From: Hyperoplus lanceolatus
Taxonomy: Eukaryota > Chordata > Actinopteri > Uranoscopiformes > Ammodytidae
Assembly (NCBI GenBank): GCA_026929865.2
Contig: CM049396.1
Coordinates: forward strand, 25,957,501-26,021,500
Direction of reading: 5' to 3'
Length of the DNA stretch: 64,000 bases
Part shown: positions 30,401 to 42,400 of the stretch, piece by piece
Numbering within the stretch: position 1 is the first letter of the stretch
Layout: each line of letters opens with the position of its first letter
Notes under the pieces: generated by a model
The model's database searches: none
What the model was told of the DNA's origin: nothing
Seen by the model: only the letters and a program-made list of their open reading frames with translations
Program-made: the position numbers and the translations under genes

Positions 30401-33400
30401 GCAAATGTTTTGTATAGAATTGAGAATAGTAGCTATGGAAATTAATCTCAAAGTCAATCTTATGCTATAGATTTATTTTCTCTGCTAATTATTATCCCTC
30501 CTTACCTGTGAAGCCCCTGCATGACTGTCAGTGCCTTCTTCTCCACGTTCTCCTCCCTGCTCTTTCTATTGTAGCAATAAAGATTTTTTTTTTAAATGTG
30601 CAAAGCAATAGTGAGCACAACCTCTGAGCAGAAATTAATGAATGGGTCTATTCCTAGCATTAAGCAATTTTAGGAAAAGTCAGGAACTTAGAAATGTAAG
30701 GGTTGAATTTTAACAGTATTTAAAAAGATTGCGAGAGATCTAGTGTTAACTGAGCTATATTGGCATTAATGAATTTGACACAATGTAGATAACATTATCA
30801 AACGGCAAATGCACTTACACGTCCGTTTTGAAGAAAGAGTGCAAGGTTGTTTGCCTCTTGCTGGCTGGTTTACTGAACATTATTACAATAACAGCTTTCC
30901 AGCGAACGTCTCAATTGTGTGACGCGATCAGTATGCCGCTGTGACGCCGTCTATTCATGGTGCGTTTAAGGACAGCTCGGAAAAACATGTCAAGACATGT
31001 AACAAATGAATTGAGCGGTTGTAAAAACTGCAGGGGACAGCGGGCACAGATACGGAAAGTGCGGAGGACACGTACCTCGCGTCCGCTACGCGCCTGACTA
31101 TATGGTTCCTATAGTGGTAACTACAGAAGTAAACAGTAACTGACATAAATTCAAGTTGACCACAGCTAGGCTTCTGGATGAAGGAGAAAAAACACCATCT
31201 TTCACTAGGCCACTATTCAGGCCTAAAAAGAGTCACTGTAACCAAATGGATTTTTTTGATTATTCTGTATCACTTTAGACAATCCTACTCTTCCTGTCTG
31301 GAAGACAAAGCCCGGCATGAAGAAAAACTCACATCATCATCATCGTCAGTTGACATGTCATCGTCGTCATCAACGTCCACGTTTACGGAGTAGTTTTCCG
31401 TGTCGCTGTTTCTGAGACTCGGATGCTGTGGGAAGAACAACTTCTATCAGTGCGATCGGGAAACCATCTTAGAAATAATCATATTGAGTTTTGAATATAT
31501 AATATTAGATATTACTGGGTGTTGTGTTCCAAAAAGTTACCTGTGAGTCTGCAACTTCACTCTATGAAAAACAAACAGTTGCTGTCAGAACTTGTAAGAG
31601 ATCAATGAGTGATTCAGTGTCAAAAGCCCAAAGCATTAAAAATCCATGTCATACAATGTGTACACAGAGTGAAGCAAGTCTGACCCTGACAGTAAACCTT
31701 TAGAACAATGGATTTGAAAGATGTGTGCTTCTATAAACAGTTGAGTTCACAACCAATTGATTTAAATCTGCTACCAAAAAAATGGTCTCAAAACATAACA
31801 GTCTTTTTAGCAGTTAATTAACATTCTACAGCAGGGATTCCCAAAGTGTGGTGCGCGCACCCCTGGGGGTGCGTGAGCTGCTGCTAGGGGGTGCGCGAGA
31901 TGAAAAATGTAATGGCGGTCTGATCATTACACAATCCATATTGGTCCGAGTATAAGAGGGTTTTATTTTCGCTGAAATAGGTCGTAAAATGTCGGGTCGT
32001 GTTTTCCAAGTTGTGTTTATTTTCTTTTTTTAAATCGGGTGGAAAACTGGCTGTGCTCTCAGAAGCGGCCGGGGCGTTTGTGCGCTAAGAGAGAGAACGC
32101 TTTGTGTGGAGAGAAAAAAGAGGCACGGGACATCGACAAAGCCGATTCAAAGCCTCAAATCATTATGTTGCCAGTCAACGTGTCAGAGGCAGGAATCGGC
32201 AGAGCGATCGACTGTGGCTTTTTAGCTGCTGCAGTTGTGCTGAGTAGAGATGCCAACTGCGCTGTCCTTTTACGCACCAGCACTGCTGCTGTAATGTTCA
32301 GATTTCCTCATTTGCATCAAAGCTCTAATGATTTTAAGAATGAGATGCTTTATTTAAACGCTGTCCATGTGAAGGTGGTGATTGTCACTTTGTGAGCTGT
32401 AAACTGAAACCAACGGAGATCTCAGAGGGCTTCCCCTCGACAACATTAAGTGCCCCGGTTATCATTTCAGCCTTAAACCACGGCGTTGATAGCTTTCGTT
32501 TCAGCACTAGGCTATGTGATTAACTATGAGCATTAAATAAATTCTGCATCTCAGATGCCGAGGACAGCAGCGAGGATGACCCGCTATGCACCGAACCAGA
32601 GTATAGGAGAGATGACAGCGAGAGCGATCACAGCGGGGCAGAGGAATTTGCGTGTGAAGAATAGTCTGTAGTGAACACATCAGAGTTCGGTCTATTTGCA
32701 CTATCCTACTGTTTATTTGCAATGAAGAAAAGTGTTTTTTTCAATGCGTTTTTATTTTCGTACATTATTTAAAATAAATAAAATGTATTGTGTTGAGTTT
32801 TGAAAAACGGGGGGTTCGTTTTTGAAAAACGGGGGGTTCGTCTTATAATCGGGGTTGTCTTATACTCTATACTATACGGGTACAGTGTTTTTTCTCCACA
32901 CGATAAAGACGTGTAAATAAACATTTCCTTTGTAAAATTTAGAATCAAAAACTTGAATTTTAATTAATAAATAAATGGAGGCTATTCAAAATGAAGCAAA
33001 GTTATCTTCTTCTACACATATGCGCACCTAGTTTGTGGCCTCTACATTCATTCTCGCAATTTATTTAAAATGACTGGCGTTCTACTTTTATTTCCATAAC
33101 CTGTGTTATGATGACGGGGTTGTTTGCTCCACAGTCATTTAAACTTGCTGCAATTGTTGCTCAACGTGACTCAAAATATTAGGCTATAATATTTTCCCCA
33201 TTTTATCTGCTTTCTGCTCCTTCTTGTGATCGTGATCATGTGTGTTCTGGTCATTTGAGCATGATTAAACATACCACCTTTAATATGGCTATAAAAAAGC
33301 TTGTTGCATTTTTTTTTTATGTGTGGGGGTGCGTCAACCTGGTTGGGATATAGAAGGGGGTGCGTGGCTAAAAAAGTTTGGGAACCGCTGTTCTACAGGA

Positions 33401-36400
33401 CAATATAAAGTTGAGTATACCTGCAAACTGATGCTGTCATCAAATGCTTCAGGGAAGTCATAAGACTTTGGCTGTGCGAAGCTTCCAGGGTCCTGATGGA
33501 ACATTGGGGGAGGTGGGGGGGAGTAACGAGTTAAAAAACAACATCATAACAAACAATAAGCATGAATACCTGCCGTGTATCCTGGAAACGTACCTTGCGA
33601 ATTGGACAAATACATTTGCGTTTCCGACATATGCGTCTCCGGGACTCAGGGCTATTCTTTCCGTGCTTGCAGTTTGCACACTGGCCACAATTCAGTGAGT
33701 TGTGGCATCCAACACACTGGCCACAAGGAATCCACTACATGTGACAGGAACACAACAAATAGAGGGGTTGTGTATATTAATATCCAATGTTTTGTTGTAA
33801 TGTTGTTGTTTTCTTTTCTCTAAACATTTGAATAAATTTTTTCTCCATATTCTGGATAAAACATACAGGAAAGTTGTCTTTTCTTAAGTGTTTAAGAGAA
33901 TTTTCACCTGTTCTCCACACCAGATGAAAAAACTCTCGTGCTGCCAAATTATTACATGTTCAGCCGGTTTCAGCGTCATCCTCTCATACAAACAGACCTC
34001 ATATACACAAAGCATTTACAATGTGGGTATTCTGAATACGTGGTTTAAAATACTGCTTTATTGATTGATTCCAAGCAGACCATACGTTAACGTTTAAGGC
34101 TGGTTAAAGAGGCTAGTATGTAGGGCTCTATGATTTTAACAAAAATGCGATAACAAAAACACGGACGGAATCACGGAATCGGACAATAAAAACGGAATCT
34201 ACTGTTAACACGGAATGCAGTGGAATTCGCCATTATTTTGGTGAAATTCAGTTTCCAAGGGAAAGGGAAACAACATGGGTGAAATTAAAGCAGAACTAGG
34301 GAGGAATTCTAATTTGGCGACATCTAAGGGCCAAAATACTGCCGTGAAAAGTAGAGCCTGGCAACAGTACCAGTAATGTAACACACGCCACCAAACCCCG
34401 TTCAGAAATCAGTCTATTCAATGTATACTTAATAATTTATTCATATACCTAACTCTGGAATGTACATAACTTCATTTATTGTTAATAATGTGGACTGTTA
34501 TTAAATTTGGGATATAATTAAAGCATCTAAAAGCACGCAATCATGTTAAACATTTACTGTTTTGAAGTTATTAATTCCACTTGCTCCTGCAGTATTTGCT
34601 TAAGGGAGTGTTGTTGTATTATAGAACGGGCACTGCGGTCCGAAATTCCAGTCTCAACAATGTTTCCTTACACGCAATTATAACTCTAGCATCTACAGCC
34701 GGTTGTTTTCATGTAGTGTAACTTGTGTGTTTATATGTGTTACATTATTCAGCGGTTGCTATGATGTCTATAGGCTGTGGCTAACGCTGATGCTAATGTT
34801 AGTAACAAGCTCGCCGTCGGACAATCGACTGTAGGTTGGTGTTGCATCCCACTGTTGGGTGAAGCTAGCCTGGTCCAACCAGACCATTGTACTTCATTTC
34901 ATTTGTACAGAAGGTCTGGAACTGCTCTATTTGGCAAACATTCACTCACTTGGAGGCGGGTGTCTGTTGAAGTTTAAAACTATTGGATCTGCCCAGTGCC
35001 ACTCTGGATCAGCCAACCAATCGCATAACGTTGGTCGCGACGTATGTCATGAGCCGGCTTCTGACGGTGCGTTCCAGTAGAGGGAACTCGGAAATTTCCG
35101 ACTTCAATACATATTGTGGTCTATGGATCTACCGGTACCTGGCAACGGTAACGTGTGAGAGCCTGACGTTTAGTTTTTTGGACGAGAAAGGTTGTCGGTG
35201 TCCATACTTTCGCGAGCAGATGCTCTGGAACACAGACAGGTCGGAACTCGGAACTACCAAGTCGGAAAACTCCGAGTTCCGAGTATAAAGGAACGCAGCA
35301 TTCAACTGAAACCGGAGCGCGACTTTGACGTCATCGTTCTCAGCCACTCGCTCTGTTCACTGATTGGACGTTCCAAAATTTTCCTGAGCTAAAGCTGAGA
35401 AATTCACCGCAGCCCCAGACTGACTACTGAAGGGAAAATTAAATTTGAGCGGAAGTAGGTAGGCGGGCGGAGCCAGGCTAGGGTGAGGCTCTCTCCCGCA
35501 TGTAAAAGCCTGTCCAATAATCACTCTAGTCCAGCTTCTTGAAAAGTAAATGTAAAAGAAAATATTTAATGTGTGAGGCCTACTTGAAGCACAAAATGAT
35601 TGGCTTTATTTTCCGTTATACCCAACAAATCTGTTTTTTTCGTTTTACAGTCATGTAGTTGTTTTTATTTGAAGCACATGATTTTGAATAGCACTAAAAA
35701 CAGTGCAATGTTGTGATGTATTTTAAATGTAGTCTTATATCAGTGATTATTGAGAACCGGGACAAAAGGCTGTCTTCCATATGTAACTGCTGTTATGTTT
35801 AAAACTAAAAATATTTAAAATTGTAGATGTTATTAGGGATTAAGAATAGAATGTCTGGAGCACAATTATCCACTTAAATTTAATTTTATCATTATTATGT
35901 CAAATATATGACACTTGTTATCTTCTCACAACATCCAAAACAGTGTGTCCTCAGCAGTGTTGGGAACGTTATGTTTAAAAAGTAATTAGTTATAGTTACT
36001 CACTACTTGTTCCAAAAAGTAACTGAGTTAGTAACTGAATTACTTTATAATAGAAGTAACTAGTTACCAGGGAAAGTAACTATTTGCGTTAGCCTACTGT
36101 AAAAAAAAAAAAAAGATGCAACAAATTTGGATTTTTGTGAGCAGTTTTCACAAGTCAGTTGAATTGAGTAGAACAGACAGGTAGGCCTACTTGTAGGCTA
36201 CATAACCTTCAATATTTATTGCACATCAACAGACAGCAAGAGGTTTATCCTGCACTTCAAGTATTTTGTTCTCCACTAAAGTAGTAGAGAAAACTGCTGA
36301 ATGTACCGTGCTGATCTGCTATATCACTGGATTCACTTCAGGGGTGTCGGCTAAAACACCACTTGAGGCCAAAAACGTCAGACTATGAAGCATGAGACGA

Positions 36401-39400
36401 TGAGAGGAGAAGTAAGGATTTATCCTATGTTTATTTCCTTCTTTAACATGCACAGCAGCATAAAGATCCCAAGAAAAGAATAATAGCAATATTCGGCTCG
36501 TGATGACACGCTAAACAGCTGTTGCAACCGGCGAATCGCAGCCGTTTAATAACGTGCATAAATTATAATTTATAGAGATCGGGAAACTCCATGCACTTAC
36601 TCACAAGGGCGATGCAAACAAACTCAGGGAGAGCACGTTAAAACCGTGGATTGATAGGTGGTTACTGCGGCAACACGCACGCTCACACAACAGAGAGATA
36701 AAGAAAAAGAAACTTCACTAAACAGGCACTCCGGCTGACTGACGTGACGGCGCTAACTGACAGTTATAATGTCATCCACACTGAATAAAACACATCTTAA
36801 AACACACCGGTCTCCTCACTAGCAGTTTGTGCAGTATGGAGCTAGGGGCGCATTCGGATTACACAGTTTATTCAATCAATTAATAGTAACGCACCACATT
36901 TAACGTTCAGTAGCGATAACGGCGTTGTAACGACGGAAAAAGTAATTAGTTAGATTACCCCGTAACTGAAAAAATAACGGCATTACCTAACGCCGTTATT
37001 TCAAACAGCGTTATTCCCAACACTGGTCCTCAGAGAAGGTTTCAATCTTTTATGCAATAAAACCTATTAAAAATGCACTTTAATGATTAAAAAGAGCTTT
37101 TTTCATCAAAAGCAACACTAAATAGTCTCTCATATCAATAAAAACAGTTTTTCTACAACACATTCATGTTTTATAAGGATTCTAAGTGGTGGGACCACTT
37201 AACTGTAAGTCAACACCGTCAGACATTTCATTATGTTAAATGTAATAAAATCAGGCGAAATAAGATGCAACTGTCACTTTGAAGGACCTCTTCTCACATT
37301 CTACCTCTGCAAAGTACATTAGACAGGCTCTGATAAGTGTTGTAGTTTTAGAATATTTTACATTCCGAATCTTGAAAGTCCTGTGTCACAACCATGATAT
37401 GTCAACACCGACTTGGGACAATTTCTGAAGATGTTATTTGAAATTTTTTGATAATTTTATTTTCCTGAAGTACTTCATACTAGCACCTATCATCAACAGA
37501 AAAACCAAATGGCTACACCGTCAGACAGGAAATCTGACGGAGTTCATATCTGACGGTGGTGATGGGCCAATGACAGTAAAAAAAAAAGAAAAAAAGCTGG
37601 GAGGTTGTGACAAAGCTTAGCTCAGTATTTGCCAAAACATAGGTTTTGTATTTTTTCTACATTGCACCCTGTTTTGTCCCACTTCTCAAGAATATCTGAT
37701 TAAATTGTTAGAATATATTCGTTCGCATTAATTAGACACTCGTTCTGATAATTAAATGAGTGTTAATTGCAAAAAAACAGAAGTTATGAAGATTAAAACG
37801 GAAAAAACTGAATTTGATTAAAAAATAAAATGGATTTCATAGGGCCCTACATATGTAGCTTACTCACACAGCTTGTTAACAGACAATATAGCCGTACCTT
37901 TCTGAAACGAACCATCGGATGCTCTCTTGTCCTTGAAGCTATGGAGAAAAAATATAAACATCATTGGATGAGTAAAACTGTCACTCTCCCCCCCCAGTCC
38001 TCAGCTGTGTCCTAGTTCTAACTGACATACCCCAACAGGAAGGACAGGAGGGCCTCTTCCTTTGTTTGTCATACCAGGTGCCTATGAAGGAAATACCACA
38101 TTTCGAACAGACCCTGTAGGAAAACATGACAACATTCAATCCACCTGCATATAGCAGCCAAAAACAATAACGTTAATAGCTAATTACATCTATATTTTGA
38201 GTAATACGGTTTAATGATTTGAATATGAACTGAGGTAATAATGGGACTCACAGAGGGCTGCCCTCTGTCCCATTATCTCCATTAATGGCGGGCAGTGGGA
38301 TGGGGACCGCTCTGGACGTTGTGGTAATAGGAAGTCTAATTGTATGTTCTGATGGTCCTGGATCCTCACTGCGAGAGCTTTGGTTTGGAGCTTCAAACGT
38401 GCTTAGCCAGGACAGGTATGCCTGGTTGGAGGGCTGGGCTTTGGGCCCCAGACTGGGGGTTATCCTGTGGTTGGAGTCTGGAGTGTCTGCCCCCTCCCCT
38501 CTGTCCACCCAGCTGGACTCGGAGGAAGAACGCTCCCGGACCTTTTTCTAGAGGATGACAAAATAAGCAGAAACAAGCATGAAGACATACCGCACAATCC
38601 AAAGTAGGGATGGGAATCGAGACCCGGTTCCTCTTCAGAACCGGTGACGAGTCAACCAATTCCTTGGAATCGTTAACATGCCTGCTTAACGATTCCGCTT
38701 ATCGGTTCCGCTCGTTGCAAATGCGTCATGACTTGACACTCACGCTGCGTTGTTTTGGTTCAGAACGCAGCAAACATGGCATTGAGACAGAATCTCTCTA
38801 AATGTTGGTTGTTTTTCATTTGAAAAGACGACAATTCGGCCACTTGCAACAATTGTAAAGTTTCCATTTTGTCAAATGACACGTGCACGAGGACGAACCC
38901 AAAACAACACACAGCGGAACACGGCGGTCCAGTGATAAGGAAACAGTAGCCTACACTAAAGTTAAACAAGAAACTTTGTAACTACACACTTAAAATAAAG
39001 ATCTCTGCCCATACAAAAAAAAATACTTGGATAACTTGAGGATTGACCGATCTGCAAATGTGTCTGATGACGGGCCGTTATATTAATAATAAACAGCGCA
39101 CTGCACATGAGAACAGCATACATAAAAGATCTCGTATCCTTCCTGAGAGGGCAAACATGATATTTTTTCTGCAAACAAATGGTTAATTTGCCAAAGTTGA
39201 TAGTTGGTCTTATCTTTACAGAAGACTTTGTTGTATTTTTTTTATGTCAGTTGAATTTTATTTAAAGTTTAATGCAAATGAGCACAGTTAAAGCCACTAC
39301 GAGTAACATTGCCTGTTGGCGTCCCCTTTGGAGAAAAGCGGTAGTATTTTTAGGACGCCAGCTGTCGTGAAGCTGTTTTCTAGCTCGTGCCGGAAGTGCA

Positions 39401-42400
39401 AGATTCAAATAATCAGGAAGCAATATAGTGCATGTCCGTGTGTTGAAAGTGTGAGGGCACCGGACTCTTTTCGGCTCCGTGAGAGTGGTTAGTGACACAG
39501 CGTCAACTAATGCCAGTCAGTGCTACACACACCTGACTTGCAATGAGTTGATGCAGTGTCACCTTTCACTGAGCTGAAAGATTCCGTGTCCTCACACAAA
39601 GCGAATGAACGAGAGACGGCAGTTAGTATGGATCACGATGAGGTAATGTGTTTATGTTGTTGTAAATAATGACTATTTCAGATGAATAGTGGTCATCTGA
39701 TGATGCTGGTGAGGCAAAGTAAACTTTGTTTTAGTAGGCTACCTCTCATTCATTTAGGAGTAAACACTGCAGTCTAGTTTGCTCCCGTGAAATTGTGTAT
39801 ACGTTGCTTGGCAACGCCCTCCCGTCCGCCTATCACTCTACCTTTTAGCATTTCTTCATTGCATTTTCTTTTTTTTCTTTAATTGTTCAGCCCCGTTATC
39901 AGTCATTATGACGACAAATAACTGTCTCAAACAAGGCTCCCGCTCCCCTTCCCTCACCTGGAGGGATAGGCTTCTCAAATCGCATTGCTGCGCCACACTG
40001 AAATCTGCGACCAATGGATATGTGACCATAGAGCATGCACGCGTGAACCGAAAATCGGACAGGATGTGCGACCAGACCAAACGCAGTAATAAAAACTATA
40101 TAAAAACGTCTTTCTTTGCACTGATGGTCTCGTTTGCTGTTAAAGGTAATTTATGATTATGAGAGGAAACATGAGGCTGTTTAAAAGATATTTAAATGTT
40201 ACTTGTAGCCGCTTTAATATTCCAAAAGGCACAAGCTCTTCCTTGACTGTTTTCAGTCTGTGTTTTTAGTTTTTAGGGAACATAATGGCATTTGGGCTTA
40301 AAAAGGCATACTTTTTTTTTGTCCAGACCAATTAATGTGAAAATTGACAATTTCCTAATCCTAAAGTAGGGGAGAACGGGGTAAGTAGGCACACTTTTTA
40401 CTCTAGTGAGAATTGCTCATCACCAAAACATCTGTCAATAGCCATTCCTACATTAAATTGAAGCTTAAGGTGTTGGCTTGAAATGTGTGTCTCTCTTTTT
40501 TTCCAACTTATTGTAATGAAGAAGTAATTTACCATCAAAGACACTCTGACACATTGTGACAACCAACCCCATCAAGGGGTCGGTTGTCACACACTATGGG
40601 GTTGTTTGTCACAATGTTATCTTAATGGGAAAAATCTTAAAAAGAAGGCAATGAGGCAGAACCAAATTTGAAAGTTTAATTGCATTGTCAAGTTGACAAA
40701 TAGGCCTACATAACTTACTGTAGCCTTGGCAGCTGGTCTAGTTTGGGATGCACTGGGTTGTTTTGATTTTGTTGCCCTTTTTTCTTTTGCTTGCTAGCTG
40801 CCTTTTCCTGCTCTATTCTTTCATTCTCTGGGGTGTCAGTGAGGATACAGCTTGACAATTTCTTTCGTTATTGGGTTCCTTTTCTGGCTGCAGCCTTGAG
40901 ATAACATGTGACAACCAACCCCCCAAAAAATTTGACAATCAACCCCAACCTGAATTTCTTGCTAGCATCAAGGCCAACAACCATCTGACAACTAATTAGC
41001 TTGCTAACCACAATCTAAACTATAGCTTACCCTTCACACTTTCTGAGGGTAACAAGTGTTTTGTTATAAACCCATTGTGTAAAAGCCTAGAAAAAAATAC
41101 TGAGAAGCAAAATATTTTGAATTTGACATGAAAAACACAAAACATCCTCCCACCTGAAATGCAGCTGTCTTCCTCCAAGGAAGTCTATGTATGTGACCTC
41201 TGATCCCAATTCTGGACCTTTTTTATATGAACATTTCAGAGCTAGCGCGCTCTGGTGGCGAGATATAACGAATGTGACATCCAACCCATGTGACAAATTA
41301 CCCCGTTCTCCCCTACTCTTGATAATCTTTGCACACACTAGACACACTTCTGATCAGATATTTAAGCAGGTTAATACAAATAAACTAATTTGTACTTATT
41401 TTCTCACTCAATGAGAATCGATAAGAGAATCCAGGCTCGGCCCTGGGCATAGGCAGTATAGGCAAATGCTAGGGGCGCATCCATCCGCAGGGGGCGCCGC
41501 TACAAAAAAATAAAAATAAAAAATGGGCTACCAAAACTTTATTTTATTTTACTAATACTGTTAATACTATAATTTCAAAATATGATTTAAGCTTAAAATA
41601 TGACAACTACTGAGGATAGACAAACTATTAAAAAAAATTGAAGCGCCCTCCTCTCCTCCAATAGACTCTTCCAGATTTCTGGCGATCAGCCAGGTATCTG
41701 AACGGTAACTTCACCGGTTGGAACCGGAAGAAAAGAGCGCACACCATGTCAAAAACACAAAAGCTCGCTCGTGCCAAGGGAAGACTGAAAAGGAAAAGAA
41801 GAGGAGGAAAAACGTGACAAAGACAGAGGTAGGCTTACAGTGACATTAATGTGATGAATGAATAGTGTGCTGCATTGTTTTAGCCGTAGGAGCAGTGTGT
41901 TAACTTGCTAGCTTACTTTTGGAAGATAGGTAACGTTACTCCCAGCTTAAATTCATCAGAGACATTTAGAAAGATTTTTAATGTAGCCTACATCCCCTGT
42001 CATAACTTGCCAATTGCCAAAGTTTGCACTGCTTGTAATGGTTATTTGAAAGCTATTCCTTTTCCACTATAATTAATGGTTGTCAACCTTGGGTTTATTG
42101 TGTTAGTTTACATCAGTGTTAAAAGTGCACAGTATGATAACTGTTAATATTGCATACCTGAGGCAAGTCAAGTTTATTTGTGAGGCACTTTTCAACACAA
42201 AGTGCTATACATAAAACCATGAGATATCATCAGAAGGCTTGATCCTGATTTAATAAAAAGCAGGAGCAAACTTTTCCGTTTGATTGTACCTTACCTATAG
42301 CTTTCCATTAGTTACTGCTTCTCTTCACTCTGGTTGGATGCTAAACTGCATTTCATTTTAATGACAAGAGTTTAATCTTATCTAATTTCGATTTTAAAGC

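Larger units (their letters stand above)
34121..37849. mobile_element. Old hAT element hosting two younger insertions
   Basis: The ends TAGGGCTCTATGATTTT and TCATAGGGCCCTA mirror each other. The flanking bases match poorly (only TATGT is clearly shared), consistent with age. Two later insertions lie within it: the 615-bp element at 34866-35480 and a hAT at 35955-37025. It sits in the 4.2-kb mbd1 intron between the exons at 37898 and 33734. Confidence 0.65.

Noticed and set aside
30280-30565. Two short phase-0 exons taken at first as mbd1 exons
   Set aside because: They lie inside a hAT element with its own ends and 8-bp duplication, so they are transposon gene remnants. Exonisation is kept only as a hypothesis.
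30819-30860. Alternative phase-0 reading (QEANNLALFLQNGR) as an mbd1 exon with a strong GTAAGT donor
   Set aside because: It is within the same hAT element, has a weak acceptor tract, and the overlapping KRQTTLHSFFK frame explains the sequence better.
32039-32395. 118-codon open frame
   Set aside because: It has no recognisable domain and lies within a hAT element and a probable nested element. Most likely decayed transposon sequence.
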